The notes under the pieces: model-generated
Told to the model about the DNA's origin: nothing
Databases searched by the model: none
The model's input: the letters and a program-made list of their open reading frames with translations, nothing else
Source of the DNA: Microbacterium yannicii PS01
GTDB taxonomy: Bacteria; Actinomycetota; Actinomycetes; Actinomycetales; Microbacteriaceae
Direction of reading: 5' to 3'
Assembly: GCF_000304335.1 (NCBI RefSeq)
Contig: NZ_CAJF01000002.1
Coordinates: forward strand, 124,001 to 188,000
DNA: 64,000 nt
Program-made: the position numbers and the translations under genes
Shown: positions 1 through 9,025 of the stretch, piece after piece
Position numbering within the stretch: position 1 is the first letter of the stretch
Layout of the letters: each line of letters starts with the position of its first letter

Positions 1-967
1 CAGGCTGCTGCTGCCCCTCCGGTGCCACCACCGTCGCGGTCGGCGTCGGCGTCGCGCTGGGGACCAACTGCGGCCAGGCATCGGCCGAACAGCCGGTGAA
101 CAGCAGTGCAGACACGGCCACCGCAGGGACGACGGCGAACGCCCGGCGACCGCCGGTGACCGCGCGACGCGAGCCCGAGCTGCTGATCACGCCCTTGTCG
201 GCGCCCTCGACAGCGAGGTCGATGGGCTCCGTCACCGCGAGCGGAAGACCCTTGCGACGCGGTCCGCGCGAGCGACGCGCATGACGGATGCCGAGGATGT
301 AGAGGAAGACGCCGACCGCCATGAGAATGCTGCCACCGACGATGAGCGGACCCGCCCACGGAGTCGAGGTCCGAAGCGGCCATGACACCGACACGGCTGC
401 CGGCGCAGCGGCCTGCCCGTCGGTCGCGATGAGGACGCTCATCTCTTCGGGAAGCTGAAGCGGCGCGATGAGCAGGTCGGCCTGCTGGTACTCGTCGAGC
501 CACAGGTCGGAACCGACCGGGTCGCGCAGCGGGGCCTCGGTCGCGGCATCCGTCGATCCTTCTTCCGCCGCCTCCTCAGGCGCTGCCTCGCCCTCTGCGG
601 CTTCGCCTTCGGCCGGCTCGGTCGCGGCGCCGGTCTCGGTCGGCTGCGGCTCGACGAGCGTGGTCTCGACCGCGTCCGCGTCCTCGAGGGTGACGTGGTT
701 GTACTCGGTGTCGGCCAGCCATGCTTGGACGTCGGCCGTACGGCCGTACGAGGCGAAGATCTCGCCCTCTCCTCGGGCGCGCAGCGTCTGCGTTCCCGGC
801 AGCTGGTTGAGAACCGCGCCATCGATCAGAAGGTACGGGGCGTCGTCCTCGACCGAGATCGTCGCGGTCTCGGTCCGGGGTCCCTGGAAGATCGTCCGCT
901 GGGCGATGCCCGCCCCGATCATCACGGCGGCGAGCACGAAAGCCGCCACGGCCCACACGAAACGCAC
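1..967 (-). CDS. conserved membrane protein, C-terminus beyond the left edge
   Basis: The frame is open from a GTG at 967, preceded by an AAAGGTG ribosome site, to the window edge, giving at least 322 residues. An N-terminal hydrophobic helix (residues about 3-20) is followed by an extracytoplasmic region of about 190 residues. That region has an acidic Ala/Glu/Pro/Thr-rich stretch near residues 95-130. A second membrane helix follows (about residues 200-220), then a basic RRSRGPRRK patch and a third hydrophobic stretch that runs into LLFTGCS, a lipobox-like sequence inside the protein. A Pro/Thr-rich segment begins before the edge. Similar proteins of unknown function occur in Microbacteriaceae, so no function is assigned. 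It diverges from the permease gene at 1145. Confidence 0.72.
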   Translation of the reverse strand, partial: MRFVWAVAAFVLAAVMIGAGIAQRTIFQGPRTETATISVEDDAPYLLIDGAVLNQLPGTQTLRARGEGEIFASYGRTADVQAWLADTEYNHVTLEDADAVETTLVEPQPTETGAATEPAEGEAAEGEAAPEEAAEEGSTDAATEAPLRDPVGSDLWLDEYQQADLLIAPLQLPEEMSVLIATDGQAAAPAAVSVSWPLRTSTPWAGPLIVGGSILMAVGVFLYILGIRHARRSRGPRRKGLPLAVTEPIDLAVEGADKGVISSSGSRRAVTGGRRAFAVVPAVAVSALLFTGCSADAWPQLVPSATPTPTATVVAPEGQQQP

Positions 968-1144
968 GAATAACACCTTTCCGAGGGCGCGCAGACACGG
1001 CGGCGCCCTTCGATTCGACATTTCAGCCTAGCGGTCCCGACCTGAAAGCGCCCCGGGAGGCGCCATTGCCGGGGCTGAACGCGGGTCGTGCGTATCCTGA
1101 CGGAACAGACACCGGCGCGTGCGCGCCGAGGGAGGGGTCCGTCC

Positions 1145-2209
1145 GTGAAGATCCACAATCCGTTCCGCGTGGCGTTCGTCGGCACGCTGGGCGTCGGACT
1201 CGGGCTCCTGCTCATCGGCAGTGTTCAGACGCTGTCGACGATCCTGCTGTACGTCGGCACGGCGCTGTTCCTCTCGCTCGGACTGGACCCGATCGTCGGC
1301 TGGCTGGAACGGCGGAAGCTGCCTCGGTGGGCGGCCGTTCTGGTGACCATCCTCGGTGTGCTGGCCGCCTTCGCAGGCATCATCCTCATGATCGTCCCGA
1401 TCATCGTGGAGCAGGTGGGACAGCTGGTCGCGGCGATCCAGGAGCTCTTCGACGACGGGCAGTGGGATCCGGTGGGCGAGCTGCGGGAGTGGATGACCGA
1501 CACCTTCCCCTTGTTGAGGGTGGACGACGTCTTCGAGTACGTGCAGGAGTGGCTCAACTCCCTCGACTACGGCGCGATCGGCGGAACGATCGGCGAGAGC
1601 ATCATCGTGATCGGTGGAACCATCCTGGCGGGGTTCGCGGGGGCGTTCATCATCCTGATCCTGACGATCTACTTCACCGCGTCGACACCCAGCCTGAAGC
1701 GCTCCGTCTATCAGCTGGTCCCCGCCTCCAAGCGGGCTCGGTTCATCGACCTCGGCGAGCAGATCACCGACTCCGTCGGCTACTACGTCATCGGGCAGGT
1801 CAGCCTCGGCGTCATCAATGGCGTGCTGAGCGCCATCTTCCTCTCGATCATCGGGGCGCCCTTCCCCGCTGTCCTCGCGGTCATCGCCTTCTTCTTCTCG
1901 CTGATCCCCCTGGTGGGCACGCTCACCGGATCGACGATCATCGTGCTCACGTGCCTCGGCCTCGGCTCGCCGACCATCGCGCTCATCGCCGCGATCTACT
2001 ACCTGGTGTACATGCAGATCGAGGCCTACGTGATCTCGCCGCGCATCATGGGACGGGCCGTCGCGGTGCCGGGAGCCGTCGTGGTCATCGCCGCCCTCGC
2101 GGGAGGGTCGCTCCTGGGCCTTCTCGGCGCCCTCGTCGCGATTCCCGTCGCCGCCAGCATCCTGATCATCTATCGCCAGGTGGTGATCCCGCGACAGAAC
2201 GAGAGGTGA
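1145..2209 (+). CDS. AI-2E/PerM-family transporter
   Basis: This is a 354-residue integral membrane protein of the PerM/AI-2E exporter family. Members have about eight membrane helices with a large hydrophilic segment after the third, and this layout is visible here. The hydrophilic part falls around residues 90-145 and hydrophobic helices fill the C-terminal half, with the family-type LIPLVGTLTGS and QIEAYVISPRIMG segments. The substrate is unknown; characterised relatives include autoinducer and Na+/H+ exporters. I chose GTG 1145 because GGAGGGG lies about 8 bases upstream. An in-frame ATG at 1088 has no ribosome site and would add 19 Arg-rich residues. It converges with the hydrolase gene with almost no gap. 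Confidence 0.88.
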   Translation: MKIHNPFRVAFVGTLGVGLGLLLIGSVQTLSTILLYVGTALFLSLGLDPIVGWLERRKLPRWAAVLVTILGVLAAFAGIILMIVPIIVEQVGQLVAAIQELFDDGQWDPVGELREWMTDTFPLLRVDDVFEYVQEWLNSLDYGAIGGTIGESIIVIGGTILAGFAGAFIILILTIYFTASTPSLKRSVYQLVPASKRARFIDLGEQITDSVGYYVIGQVSLGVINGVLSAIFLSIIGAPFPAVLAVIAFFFSLIPLVGTLTGSTIIVLTCLGLGSPTIALIAAIYYLVYMQIEAYVISPRIMGRAVAVPGAVVVIAALAGGSLLGLLGALVAIPVAASILIIYRQVVIPRQNER

Positions 2210-2213
2210 TCCG

Positions 2214-2942
2214 TCAGGCCTCCGCCACGATCGCGCCGTGCCACTCGGTGGCGAGCGGCAGCGCGTCGGGGTTGACGGCGGCGACGATCTCGGTGAGCAC
2301 GCGGCGGGTCTGGCTCTCGCCCACCCAGAGGTGCTTTCCGCCTTCCACCGGGATCAGCACCGCCTCGGGCACGACGGCGAAGCGCTGAGCTGCGGCATCC
2401 GGTCGCAGGTAGTCGTCGAACTCGGGCACCAGGACGACGAGCGGACGGGTCTCCCCCGCCCATGCCGCCACCTCGTCGTCGGTCGCCCGATGCAGCGGCG
2501 GCGAGAGCAGCACCGTTCCCTCGATCGGATGATCCCGCCCGTATTTCAACGCGAGCTCAGTGCCGAAGGACCAGCCGACCAGCCACGGGCGCGGCAGACC
2601 GCGCTCGGTCACGAAGTCCATGGCGGCGGCGAGGTCGAAGGCCTCGGCCCGGCCTCCGTCGAACGCGCCCTCGCTCGTTCCCCGTGGCGAGGTGGTTCCG
2701 CGGGTGTTGAAGCGCAGGACAGCCAGATCCGCCAAAGCGGGCAGGCGGGCGGCGGCCTTGCGGAGGATGTGCGAGTCCATGAAGCCGCCCGCGGTCGGCA
2801 GCGGATGCAGCGTGACCAGGGTCGCCACCGGATCGCGGCCCTCGGGGAGCGCGAGCTCTCCGACCAGCGTCAGCCCGTCGAGCGTCTCCAGCTCGATGTC
2901 CTCTCGCCGCGCCGGCAGCAGCATCGGTCCGCGAATCTCCAT
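2214..2942 (-). CDS. alpha/beta hydrolase
   Basis: This is a 242-residue alpha/beta-hydrolase-fold protein without signal peptide. The nucleophile elbow GWSFG places the catalytic Ser at residue 125. An Asp in the EFDD stretch (about 176) and His204 in GGKHLW complete a plausible triad. The TLHPLP loop near residue 45 probably forms the oxyanion hole. It resembles the dienelactone hydrolase/YheT-like group found widely in actinobacteria, and the substrate cannot be told from sequence. Its start lies one base after the stop of the upstream zinc-ribbon gene, so the two are probably co-transcribed. Confidence 0.85.
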   Translation of the reverse strand: MEIRGPMLLPARREDIELETLDGLTLVGELALPEGRDPVATLVTLHPLPTAGGFMDSHILRKAAARLPALADLAVLRFNTRGTTSPRGTSEGAFDGGRAEAFDLAAAMDFVTERGLPRPWLVGWSFGTELALKYGRDHPIEGTVLLSPPLHRATDDEVAAWAGETRPLVVLVPEFDDYLRPDAAAQRFAVVPEAVLIPVEGGKHLWVGESQTRRVLTEIVAAVNPDALPLATEWHGAIVAEA

Positions 2943-2943
2943 G

Positions 2944-3228
2944 TCAGGCCACCTTCCAACAGTGCTGATGCCAGTGCCGCCGCGCCGCCAGGTCGGCGGA
3001 GTCGCCCAGCACGCCATCCGCTCGCCACGCGACGAGATGCGCGACTCCCGCCTCGATCCCGCGACCGCACCCCGGGCACGTGTAACTTTTCTGAGCCTGT
3101 GCGGCCGAGACCGGCTGCACGGTCCACTGCACGCCGCGCCGCACCTCGGTCCGCTTCCAGCCCGCCAGCAGGCGCTCGAAGGATTCATCGCCGCTGTGAT
3201 CGGATCGGCGACGGTTGGACCGCGGCAT
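2944..3228 (-). CDS. small zinc-ribbon protein, conserved in actinobacteria
   Basis: This is a 94-residue basic protein. The CPGC pair at residues 51-54 and the HWHQHC cluster at residues 85-90 probably bind one zinc ion. Homologues in actinobacteria are often annotated 'ATP/GTP-binding protein', but no nucleotide-binding motif is visible, so that name should not be trusted. The ATG at 3228 begins MPRSNRRRS. The gene sits between the lytic-transglycosylase-like gene (3-base gap) and the hydrolase (1-base gap) and is likely part of one transcript. Confidence 0.78.
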   Translation of the reverse strand: MPRSNRRRSDHSGDESFERLLAGWKRTEVRRGVQWTVQPVSAAQAQKSYTCPGCGRGIEAGVAHLVAWRADGVLGDSADLAARRHWHQHCWKVA

Positions 3229-3231
3229 GAC

Positions 3232-3999
3232 TCAGTACCAGCCGACCCGCTGCGAATGGTCCCAGGCGCCGCAGGGCGTTCCATAGCGGCCGCCGATGTA
3301 CCCCAGGCCCCAGGTGATCTGCGTCGCGGGGTTCGTCTCCCAGTCGGCACCCGCGGAGGCCATCTTGCTGCCGGGAAGGGATTGAGGGATGCCGTAGGCG
3401 CCGCTGCCCGCGTTGTACGCGTTCACGCGCCACCCCGACTCCTTGTTCCACAGCGCCACCAGGCAGGCGAACTGATCCTCGCCCCACCCCCGCGCCAGCA
3501 CCATCTCGTAGGCGATGGCCTGGGCCGATCCGGGATCGGGCGTGACGAACGGCGGGCGCCACCCGCCTCCGGAGGAGGACGTGCTCGTCGACTTGGGCTG
3601 CGCGGTGGGCGTGGGTGTGGGCTTGGGCTTGACGTACACGGTGTAGCTGTCGCGATCCAGCACCGCAGGCTCTGCCGGTGCCGCGTCCTCCTCCGCGAGG
3701 AGACGCTGGACGTCGCCGAGCGAGCTGGCGTACAGCGAGATGGGCGGGTGCTCCTCGGCGTTCGCCTCGGCCAGGGCGAGCCCCGTCGGGCCGATGTACG
3801 CGGCGACGAACCCGACGGCCGCGAAGGCGGCGAACACGCCGAGGACACCGCGCCGACGCGACCACCGGGTGCGCTTCGGAGCCGGACGCGATCGCGCGTG
3901 CAGGGGTGCTTCCGCAACGGTCGACACTGCCGGACGACGGGTGCGCCGAGTCGGGGTCAGGTCGGTTCCGGAAGTCACAGTGGTCCCGATTCTAGCCAT
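3232..3999 (-). CDS. lytic-transglycosylase-like secreted or membrane-anchored protein
   Basis: This is a 255-residue protein. A basic cytoplasmic N-terminus (1-50) leads to one membrane helix (about 52-72). A Pro/Thr-rich linker around residues 123-145 then leads to a C-terminal lysozyme-like (SLT) domain at about 155-255. WNKESGW gives the likely catalytic Glu at residue 187, followed by the YGIPQ motif typical of actinobacterial transglycosylase-like domains. It should cleave peptidoglycan glycan strands outside the membrane. The chain ends in an aromatic pair, as is common in this group. It is the first gene of a short minus-strand run with the zinc-ribbon protein and hydrolase. Confidence 0.85.
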   Translation of the reverse strand: MARIGTTVTSGTDLTPTRRTRRPAVSTVAEAPLHARSRPAPKRTRWSRRRGVLGVFAAFAAVGFVAAYIGPTGLALAEANAEEHPPISLYASSLGDVQRLLAEEDAAPAEPAVLDRDSYTVYVKPKPTPTPTAQPKSTSTSSSGGGWRPPFVTPDPGSAQAIAYEMVLARGWGEDQFACLVALWNKESGWRVNAYNAGSGAYGIPQSLPGSKMASAGADWETNPATQITWGLGYIGGRYGTPCGAWDHSQRVGWY

Positions 4000-4035
4000 G
4001 CCCGCTCGACCCTGCCATCCGCGACGAAGCCGGTC

Positions 4036-4599
4036 TCAGCGCACCGCGAGCATGACCTCTACGACGGCATCGAGGACGGCGTCCACCTGCACCTCGCGGT
4101 AGCCCCCGCGCTGCATGCGGAAGGCGACCGAGCGCACCTGCTCGACCGTGAGCGCGTCGCCGGTCTCGAGGTAGCGCGCGATCTTGTCGGAGACGAGGTC
4201 GACCTCATCGATCCGATAGCCGTAGCGCAGCGCGGAGACGGTGTCGAAGCGCTGACGCCGGGGTCGCGAAAGCCGATCGAGGACCGTCTGGGCGGTCTCG
4301 CGCGTGTGCCCGACCCACTCCCGAGCCCCGGCGCGAGACATCGCCGTGGTGCGCTCGCGCGCGGCGAAGGCATCCTCGATCCGCCCGAGGGCGGCGTCGA
4401 CCGATGCGATCGTGTAGCCGTGGCGCACCAGCGGGAAGGCGACCCGGCGGACGTCGGCCGAGGTGAGATCGTCGGCTCCGGCCTCGAACGATGCGCGCGC
4501 CCGGTCGAGGAACTCGTCGACCGCGCCCTTCTCGTACCCCTTCTCGCGCCCTCGGGCCTCGGGGAACGAGACGCGCGACTGCGCCTCGGAAGTCGTCAT
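4036..4599 (-). CDS. DivIVA-domain protein
   Basis: This is a 187-residue protein built from short DivIVA-type repeat units. FPEARGREKGYEKGAVDEFL near the N-terminus and the later GYRIDEVD and GGYREVQVD segments are the family's G-Y-x-x-x-x-V-D signature. DivIVA/Wag31 relatives act at cell poles and septa in actinobacteria. This one is much shorter than Wag31 and has no long coiled coil, so a direct polar-growth role is not assured. The ATG at 4599 overlaps the cdsA stop by four bases (ATGA), so the two are translationally coupled. Confidence 0.85.
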   Translation of the reverse strand: MTTSEAQSRVSFPEARGREKGYEKGAVDEFLDRARASFEAGADDLTSADVRRVAFPLVRHGYTIASVDAALGRIEDAFAARERTTAMSRAGAREWVGHTRETAQTVLDRLSRPRRQRFDTVSALRYGYRIDEVDLVSDKIARYLETGDALTVEQVRSVAFRMQRGGYREVQVDAVLDAVVEVMLAVR

Positions 4600-5678
4600 G
4601 ATGGCACCGTCCCGGAGACGATCGGTGTGAAGAGGTAGTAGAGCGCGAGCGCGGCGACGGTCGACGGAAGGATCGAGTCGAGCCTGTCGAGCACCCCGCC
4701 GTGGCCAGGAAGCCAAGAGCTCATGTCCTTGATGCCGAGGTCGCGCTTGATCATCGACTCGCCGAGATCGCCCGCTGTCGCCGTCCCGAGGACCAGCAGC
4801 CCGAGCACGACGCCCATCCACCACTCCAGGCCGAGCATGTACATGCCGGTCAGCACGCCCGCGATCACGGCCGCGGCGGCCGCACCGGCGAAGCCCTCCC
4901 ACGTCTTCTTGGGGCTGATGCGCGGCGCCATCGGGTGCTTGCCGAACGAGATCCCCGCGACATAGGCGCCGGTGTCGACCGCGACGGCGACGATGATGAA
5001 CGCCAGCACCCACCACTCGCCGCCGTCCTGCGCGAGCAGCACGATGCACAGGCTCGCGAGGAAAGAGACGTAGAGCTGGATGAACGCCCCCACGAGGACG
5101 TCACCGAGCACCATCCCGTAGGTTCGGTCGTCGTTCGTCGCCATCTGCGCCACCAGGCGCCACACCACCACGACCGCCAGGACGACGAAGAGCACGATCC
5201 ACTGGAGCCAGGCGTCCACGAAGTAGGCTCCGAGCACGACCACCGCGCCTGCGATCAGCTGAGGAACGAGGTCGACCCGCCGGCCGCTCGCGCTGAGCGC
5301 GCGCGAGAACTCGAAGATCGCCAGCAGGACCGCTGCGAGAGCGAAGATCAGGAACGCCCACTTGACGAAGAGCAGCGACCCGAGCAGCACGGCGCCGATC
5401 GCGAGTCCGATGAGGATCGCCAGGATCAGGTCGCGGCCGGTGCGCGCCTTGATGCGCTCGTTGGCCTCGTCGAACTCGGCCCGTGCCTGAGCGACCTGAC
5501 TCTCCAGCTCGCTGCGCGCGGCACGGATATGGGACTGCAGGACCGCCGCAGGATCGTTGGGGTCCAGCGCACGGCGGGCGTCGGCCTCCTCACGCCGGGC
5601 TTCGTGGAGCTCTCGGCGTGTGAGCGGGAGGTCGTGGGACTCGCTGCCGCTCCCGGCTCCTCCGGATGCGTCGGTCAT
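4596..5678 (-). CDS. cdsA: phosphatidate cytidylyltransferase
   Basis: CDP-diacylglycerol synthase makes CDP-diacylglycerol from phosphatidic acid and CTP, the entry to phospholipid synthesis. The 360-residue protein has a hydrophilic, partly coiled N-terminus of about 85 residues and then roughly eight membrane helices. The family signature sits near the C-terminus as SMIKRDLGIKD followed by LPGHGGVLDRLDS, including the metal-binding Asp residues. The N-terminal extension is longer than in E. coli CdsA but common in actinobacteria. The ATG at 5678 lies 10 bases after the frr stop, continuing the rpsB-tsf-pyrH-frr-cdsA order. Confidence 0.96.
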   Translation of the reverse strand: MTDASGGAGSGSESHDLPLTRRELHEARREEADARRALDPNDPAAVLQSHIRAARSELESQVAQARAEFDEANERIKARTGRDLILAILIGLAIGAVLLGSLLFVKWAFLIFALAAVLLAIFEFSRALSASGRRVDLVPQLIAGAVVVLGAYFVDAWLQWIVLFVVLAVVVVWRLVAQMATNDDRTYGMVLGDVLVGAFIQLYVSFLASLCIVLLAQDGGEWWVLAFIIVAVAVDTGAYVAGISFGKHPMAPRISPKKTWEGFAGAAAAAVIAGVLTGMYMLGLEWWMGVVLGLLVLGTATAGDLGESMIKRDLGIKDMSSWLPGHGGVLDRLDSILPSTVAALALYYLFTPIVSGTVPS

Positions 5679-5688
5679 GGGCGGTTTC

Positions 5689-6243
5689 TCAGACCTCGAG
5701 AAGCTCGGCCTCTTTGCGCTTGAGAGCCTCGTCGATGGCGTCGACGTGGGTGCGCGTGAGCGTGTCGAGCTCCTTCTCGGCGCGGCCGAGCTCGTCCTCC
5801 CCGACATCGCTCTTGAGAGCGTCCAGATCGTCCTTCGCCTTGCGACGGATGCCGCGGACGTGCACCTTGGCGTCCTCGCCCTTGGAGCGCACGATCTTGA
5901 CGAACTCCTTGCGACGCTCGGCCGTCAGCTCGGGCAGCGTGACCCGTACGATGTTGCCGTCGTTGGTGGGATTCGCACCGAGGTTCGGCTGGTCGCGGAT
6001 GGCCTGCTCGATCGCCTTCAGGGCCGACTTGTCGTATGGGGTGACGACGAGGGTGCGCGCCTCGGTGTTGTTCAGCGAAGCCAGCTGTGCCAGCGGCGTG
6101 GGGGTGCCGTAGTAGTCGACGAGGATCTTCTGGAACAGCTGCGGGTTCGCCCGTCCCGTGCGCACGGTGGCGAAGTCCTCCTTCGCAGCCTCGACGGCGC
6201 GGTCCATGCGCGCTCGGGCATCATTCAAGACGTCCGCGATCAC
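5689..6243 (-). CDS. frr: ribosome recycling factor
   Basis: RRF splits post-termination ribosomes together with EF-G. The 184-residue length matches the family, and the hallmark [11 protein letters not shown] segment near residue 30 and the C-terminal [14 protein letters not shown] region are intact. It starts at GTG 6243 with GAAGGAGA upstream. A 51-base gap from pyrH carries a 16-base sequence that also occurs before rpsB (see findings). Confidence 0.97.
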   Translation of the reverse strand: MIADVLNDARARMDRAVEAAKEDFATVRTGRANPQLFQKILVDYYGTPTPLAQLASLNNTEARTLVVTPYDKSALKAIEQAIRDQPNLGANPTNDGNIVRVTLPELTAERRKEFVKIVRSKGEDAKVHVRGIRRKAKDDLDALKSDVGEDELGRAEKELDTLTRTHVDAIDEALKRKEAELLEV

Positions 6244-6294
6244 AGTGTCTCCTTCGCGTTGATGGGGCGGGTCAAGTGTATCGGCGGGCGGGCG

Positions 6295-7014
6295 TCACGC
6301 CGTGACGAGCGTGCCGATGGAATCCCCGAGGAGTGCGCGGGTCACATTTCCAGCCGGCTCCATGCCGAAGACCCGCATGTCCATCTTGTTGTCCATGCAC
6401 AGGCTGAACGCCGTCGAGTCCACGACCTTGAGCCCGCGCTGGAGGGCATCGAGGTATGTGATCCGGTCGATGCGGGTGGCCGAGGCATCCTTCTTGGGAT
6501 CGGCGGTGTACACGCCGTCCACGCCGTTCTTCGCCACCAGCACCTCCTGCGCGCCGATCTCGAGAGCGCGCTGGGCGGCGACGGTGTCGGTCGAGAAGTA
6601 CGGCAGGCCCGCACCGGCGCCGAAGATCACGACGCGCCCCTTCTCCATATGGCGCTCCGCGCGACGCGGGATGTACGGCTCCGCCACCTGCGTCATCGAG
6701 ATCGCGGACTGCACCCGCGTCGCGGCGCCCGCCTGCTCGAGGAAGTCCTGCAGCGCCAGAGCGTTCATGACGGTGCCGAGCATGCCCATGTAGTCGGCGC
6801 GCCCGCGGTCCATGCCCCGCTGGCTCAGCTCCGCGCCGCGGAAGAAGTTCCCGCCGCCGACGACGACGGCGATCTCGACCCGGTCGACCGCCGCGGCGAT
6901 CTCGCGGGCCATCTGGCCCACCACGTCGGGGTTGACGCCGAGCTGGCCGGCTCCGAACGCCTCCCCGGAAAGCTTCAGGAGGACGCGACGGCGTCCGGTG
7001 GTCTCGTTGATCAC
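6295..7014 (-). CDS. pyrH: UMP kinase
   Basis: PyrH phosphorylates UMP to UDP in pyrimidine nucleotide synthesis. The 239-residue protein belongs to the amino-acid-kinase fold. Visible motifs are [15 protein letters not shown] at the N-terminus, [11 protein letters not shown] near residue 50, [22 protein letters not shown] in the middle, and a GTLVTA end. It follows the tsf terminator, so it probably also has its own promoter; it leads into frr. Confidence 0.97.
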   Translation of the reverse strand: MINETTGRRRVLLKLSGEAFGAGQLGVNPDVVGQMAREIAAAVDRVEIAVVVGGGNFFRGAELSQRGMDRGRADYMGMLGTVMNALALQDFLEQAGAATRVQSAISMTQVAEPYIPRRAERHMEKGRVVIFGAGAGLPYFSTDTVAAQRALEIGAQEVLVAKNGVDGVYTADPKKDASATRIDRITYLDALQRGLKVVDSTAFSLCMDNKMDMRVFGMEPAGNVTRALLGDSIGTLVTA

Positions 7015-7051
7015 TGTGGTCCTCTCGTTGACGACAAACTACCGAAGGGCA

Positions 7052-7086
7052 TGAGAAAAGGCCCGCATCGCGGACGATGCGGGCCT
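7052..7086 (-). terminator. intrinsic terminator after tsf
   Basis: A perfect 12-bp inverted repeat (7059-7070 with 7075-7086) has the 4-base loop CGGA. On the minus strand it is followed by TTTTC. It lies 10 bases past the tsf stop and separates rpsB-tsf from pyrH-frr-cdsA. Confidence 0.9.
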
Positions 7087-7096
7087 CTTCAGCGGG

Positions 7097-7924
7097 TCAG
7101 GCGCCGACCTTGAAGCGGGCGAAGCCCGTCAGGGTGAGACCGGCGTCCTTGGCGACCTGGGCGACGGACTGCTTGTTGTCCTTCGCGTAGTCCTGATCGA
7201 GAAGCGAGACCTGCTTGAAGAACGCGTTGACGCGTCCCTCGACGATCTTCGGAAGAGCCGCCTCGGGCTTGCCCTCGTTGCGCGAGATCTCGGTGACGAT
7301 CTCCCGCTCCTTCTCGACCTCGGCCTCGGGGACCTCGTCGCGCGTCAGGTACGACGGGTTCGCGAACGAGATGTGCTGCGCGAGGCTGCGAGCCGTCTCG
7401 GCGTCGTCGCCCGAATAGGCGAGGACGACACCGACCTGTGGGGGAAGGTCCTTGCTCGTCTTGTGGAGGTAGACCTCGAACTTGTCGCCCGACAGCGTGC
7501 GCACACGACGCAGCTCGACCTTCTCGCCGATGATCGCGGCCTCGTCGTCGATCAGCTGAGCGACGGTCTGCGATTCGGCGGGCGCTGCGAGAGCGGCCTC
7601 CACCGAGTCGGCGGCGACGGCGGCTGCGGCATCCGCGACCTTGTCGGCCAGTGCGACGAAACGGTCGTTCTTCGCCACGAAGTCGGTCTCGCACGCGAGC
7701 TCGATCAGCGTGACCTTGCCCTCCGCCTCGCGAGCGGCCACGAGGCCCTCGCTCGTGGAGCGGTCGGCACGCTTGGCGTTGCCCTTCGCGCCCTTCAGGC
7801 GCAGGATCTCGACGGCCTTCTCGACGTCGCCGTCGGCCTCTTCGAGCGCCTTCTTCGTGTCGACCATGCCCGTGCCGAGCTGGTCCCGCAGGGCCTTGAT
7901 GTCAGCGATCGTGAAGTTTGCCAT
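7097..7924 (-). CDS. tsf: elongation factor Ts
   Basis: EF-Ts exchanges GDP for GTP on EF-Tu. The 275-residue protein has the N-terminal UBA-like domain (residues 1-40) and the invariant ETDFVAKND signature near residue 80. The dimerisation and core domains follow, down to SVAQVAKDAGLTLTGFARF. The start is ATG 7924 with AAGGAG just upstream. It lies 87 bases downstream of rpsB and is followed by a strong terminator. Confidence 0.97.
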   Translation of the reverse strand: MANFTIADIKALRDQLGTGMVDTKKALEEADGDVEKAVEILRLKGAKGNAKRADRSTSEGLVAAREAEGKVTLIELACETDFVAKNDRFVALADKVADAAAAVAADSVEAALAAPAESQTVAQLIDDEAAIIGEKVELRRVRTLSGDKFEVYLHKTSKDLPPQVGVVLAYSGDDAETARSLAQHISFANPSYLTRDEVPEAEVEKEREIVTEISRNEGKPEAALPKIVEGRVNAFFKQVSLLDQDYAKDNKQSVAQVAKDAGLTLTGFARFKVGA

Positions 7925-8011
7925 GGGTGGCGGCTCCTTGATTGTGTGAGTTCGGGGGTGCCTCGGCGGGACCGCGGCGCGGCCCCGCCGAGGCGGTGCT
8001 GATGAAGAGCC

Positions 8012-9025
8012 TTACTTGGTGGCGTCAGATGCCTCGGCGGCATCGGTGACGTCGGCGACCGCGGACTCGGTGGCGTCGGCAGCAGCCTCGGCGTCACCGG
8101 CGGATGCCTCGGCCTCAGCCTCGGCGACGACGGCGGCGGAGTCGTCCGCGGCGGCGGAGTCGTCCGCGGCGGCGGCGATCGCCTCGTCGTGGGCGGCGGC
8201 GCCGGCAGCGTCGGCCTCGGTGGCCGTCGCGGCCTCGGAGACCTCGGCGTCACCGGTGACGGGAGTGCCCTGCTCGAGCAGCTCGCGCTCCCAGTCGGCC
8301 AGGGGCTCGGCGTCGGCGGTCTCGTCGGTGGGCTGGTGGCGCTGGATGAGACCCTCGGCGGCCGCGTCGGCGATGATGCGCGTGAGCAGGCTCACCGAGC
8401 GGATCGCGTCGTCGTTGCCGGGGATCGGGTACTGGAACTCGTCCGGGTCGGCGTTGGTGTCGAGGATGCCGATCACCGGGATGCCGAGCTTCGAGGCCTC
8501 GTCGATGGCGAGGTGCTCGCGCTTGGCATCGACGACCCAGATCGCCGACGGCGTCTTCTGGAGGTTGCGGATGCCGCCGAGCGACTTGTGCAGCTTGTCG
8601 AGCTCGCGCTTCTTGAGCAGGAGCTCCTTCTTGGTGAAGCCGCTCGCTGCCGGGTCGTCGAAGTTGAGCTCTTCGAGCTCCTTCATACGGGCCAGTCGCT
8701 TGGAAACCGTCGAGAAGTTGGTGAGGAGGCCGCCCAGCCAGCGCTGGTTGACGTACGGCTGGCCGACGCGCGTGGCCTGCTCGGCGATGACTTCCTGCGC
8801 CTGCTTCTTGGTGCCCACGAAGAGGACCGTGCCACCGTGGGCGACGGTCTCGCGGACGAACTCGTACGCCTTGTCGATGTACGCGAGCGACTGCTGCAGG
8901 TCGATGATGTGGATGCCGCTGCGCTCCGTGAGGATGAAGCGCTTGACTTTCGGGTTCCACCGGCGGGTCTGGTGCCCGAAGTGGACGCCGCTGTCGAGCA
9001 GCTGGCGAATGGTGACGACGGCCAT
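8012..9025 (-). CDS. rpsB: 30S ribosomal protein S2 with long acidic tail
   Basis: The S2 core occupies residues 1 to about 235 and includes [30 protein letters not shown] and [17 protein letters not shown]-terminal extension of about 100 residues follows, made mainly of Ala, Glu, Asp, Ser and Thr. Such tails on S2 are common in Microbacteriaceae and have no assigned role. The ATG at 9025 follows AACAGGAGAACGGCC. About 200 bases of structured leader lie upstream (separate entry). It forms an operon with tsf. Confidence 0.97.
   Translation of the reverse strand: MAVVTIRQLLDSGVHFGHQTRRWNPKVKRFILTERSGIHIIDLQQSLAYIDKAYEFVRETVAHGGTVLFVGTKKQAQEVIAEQATRVGQPYVNQRWLGGLLTNFSTVSKRLARMKELEELNFDDPAASGFTKKELLLKKRELDKLHKSLGGIRNLQKTPSAIWVVDAKREHLAIDEASKLGIPVIGILDTNADPDEFQYPIPGNDDAIRSVSLLTRIIADAAAEGLIQRHQPTDETADAEPLADWERELLEQGTPVTGDAEVSEAATATEADAAGAAAHDEAIAAAADDSAAADDSAAVVAEAEAEASAGDAEAAADATESAVADVTDAAEASDATK

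Noticed and set aside
2560..4638. Very long open frames antisense to or out of frame with real genes (for example 2560-4638, 8016-10541, 19668-21935, 22066-24342, 24890-27352, 44891-46714)
   Set aside because: They lie opposite genes with clear families, are rich in Arg, Ala, Gly and Pro, and have no domains. GC-rich codon bias on the true strand removes stops on the other.
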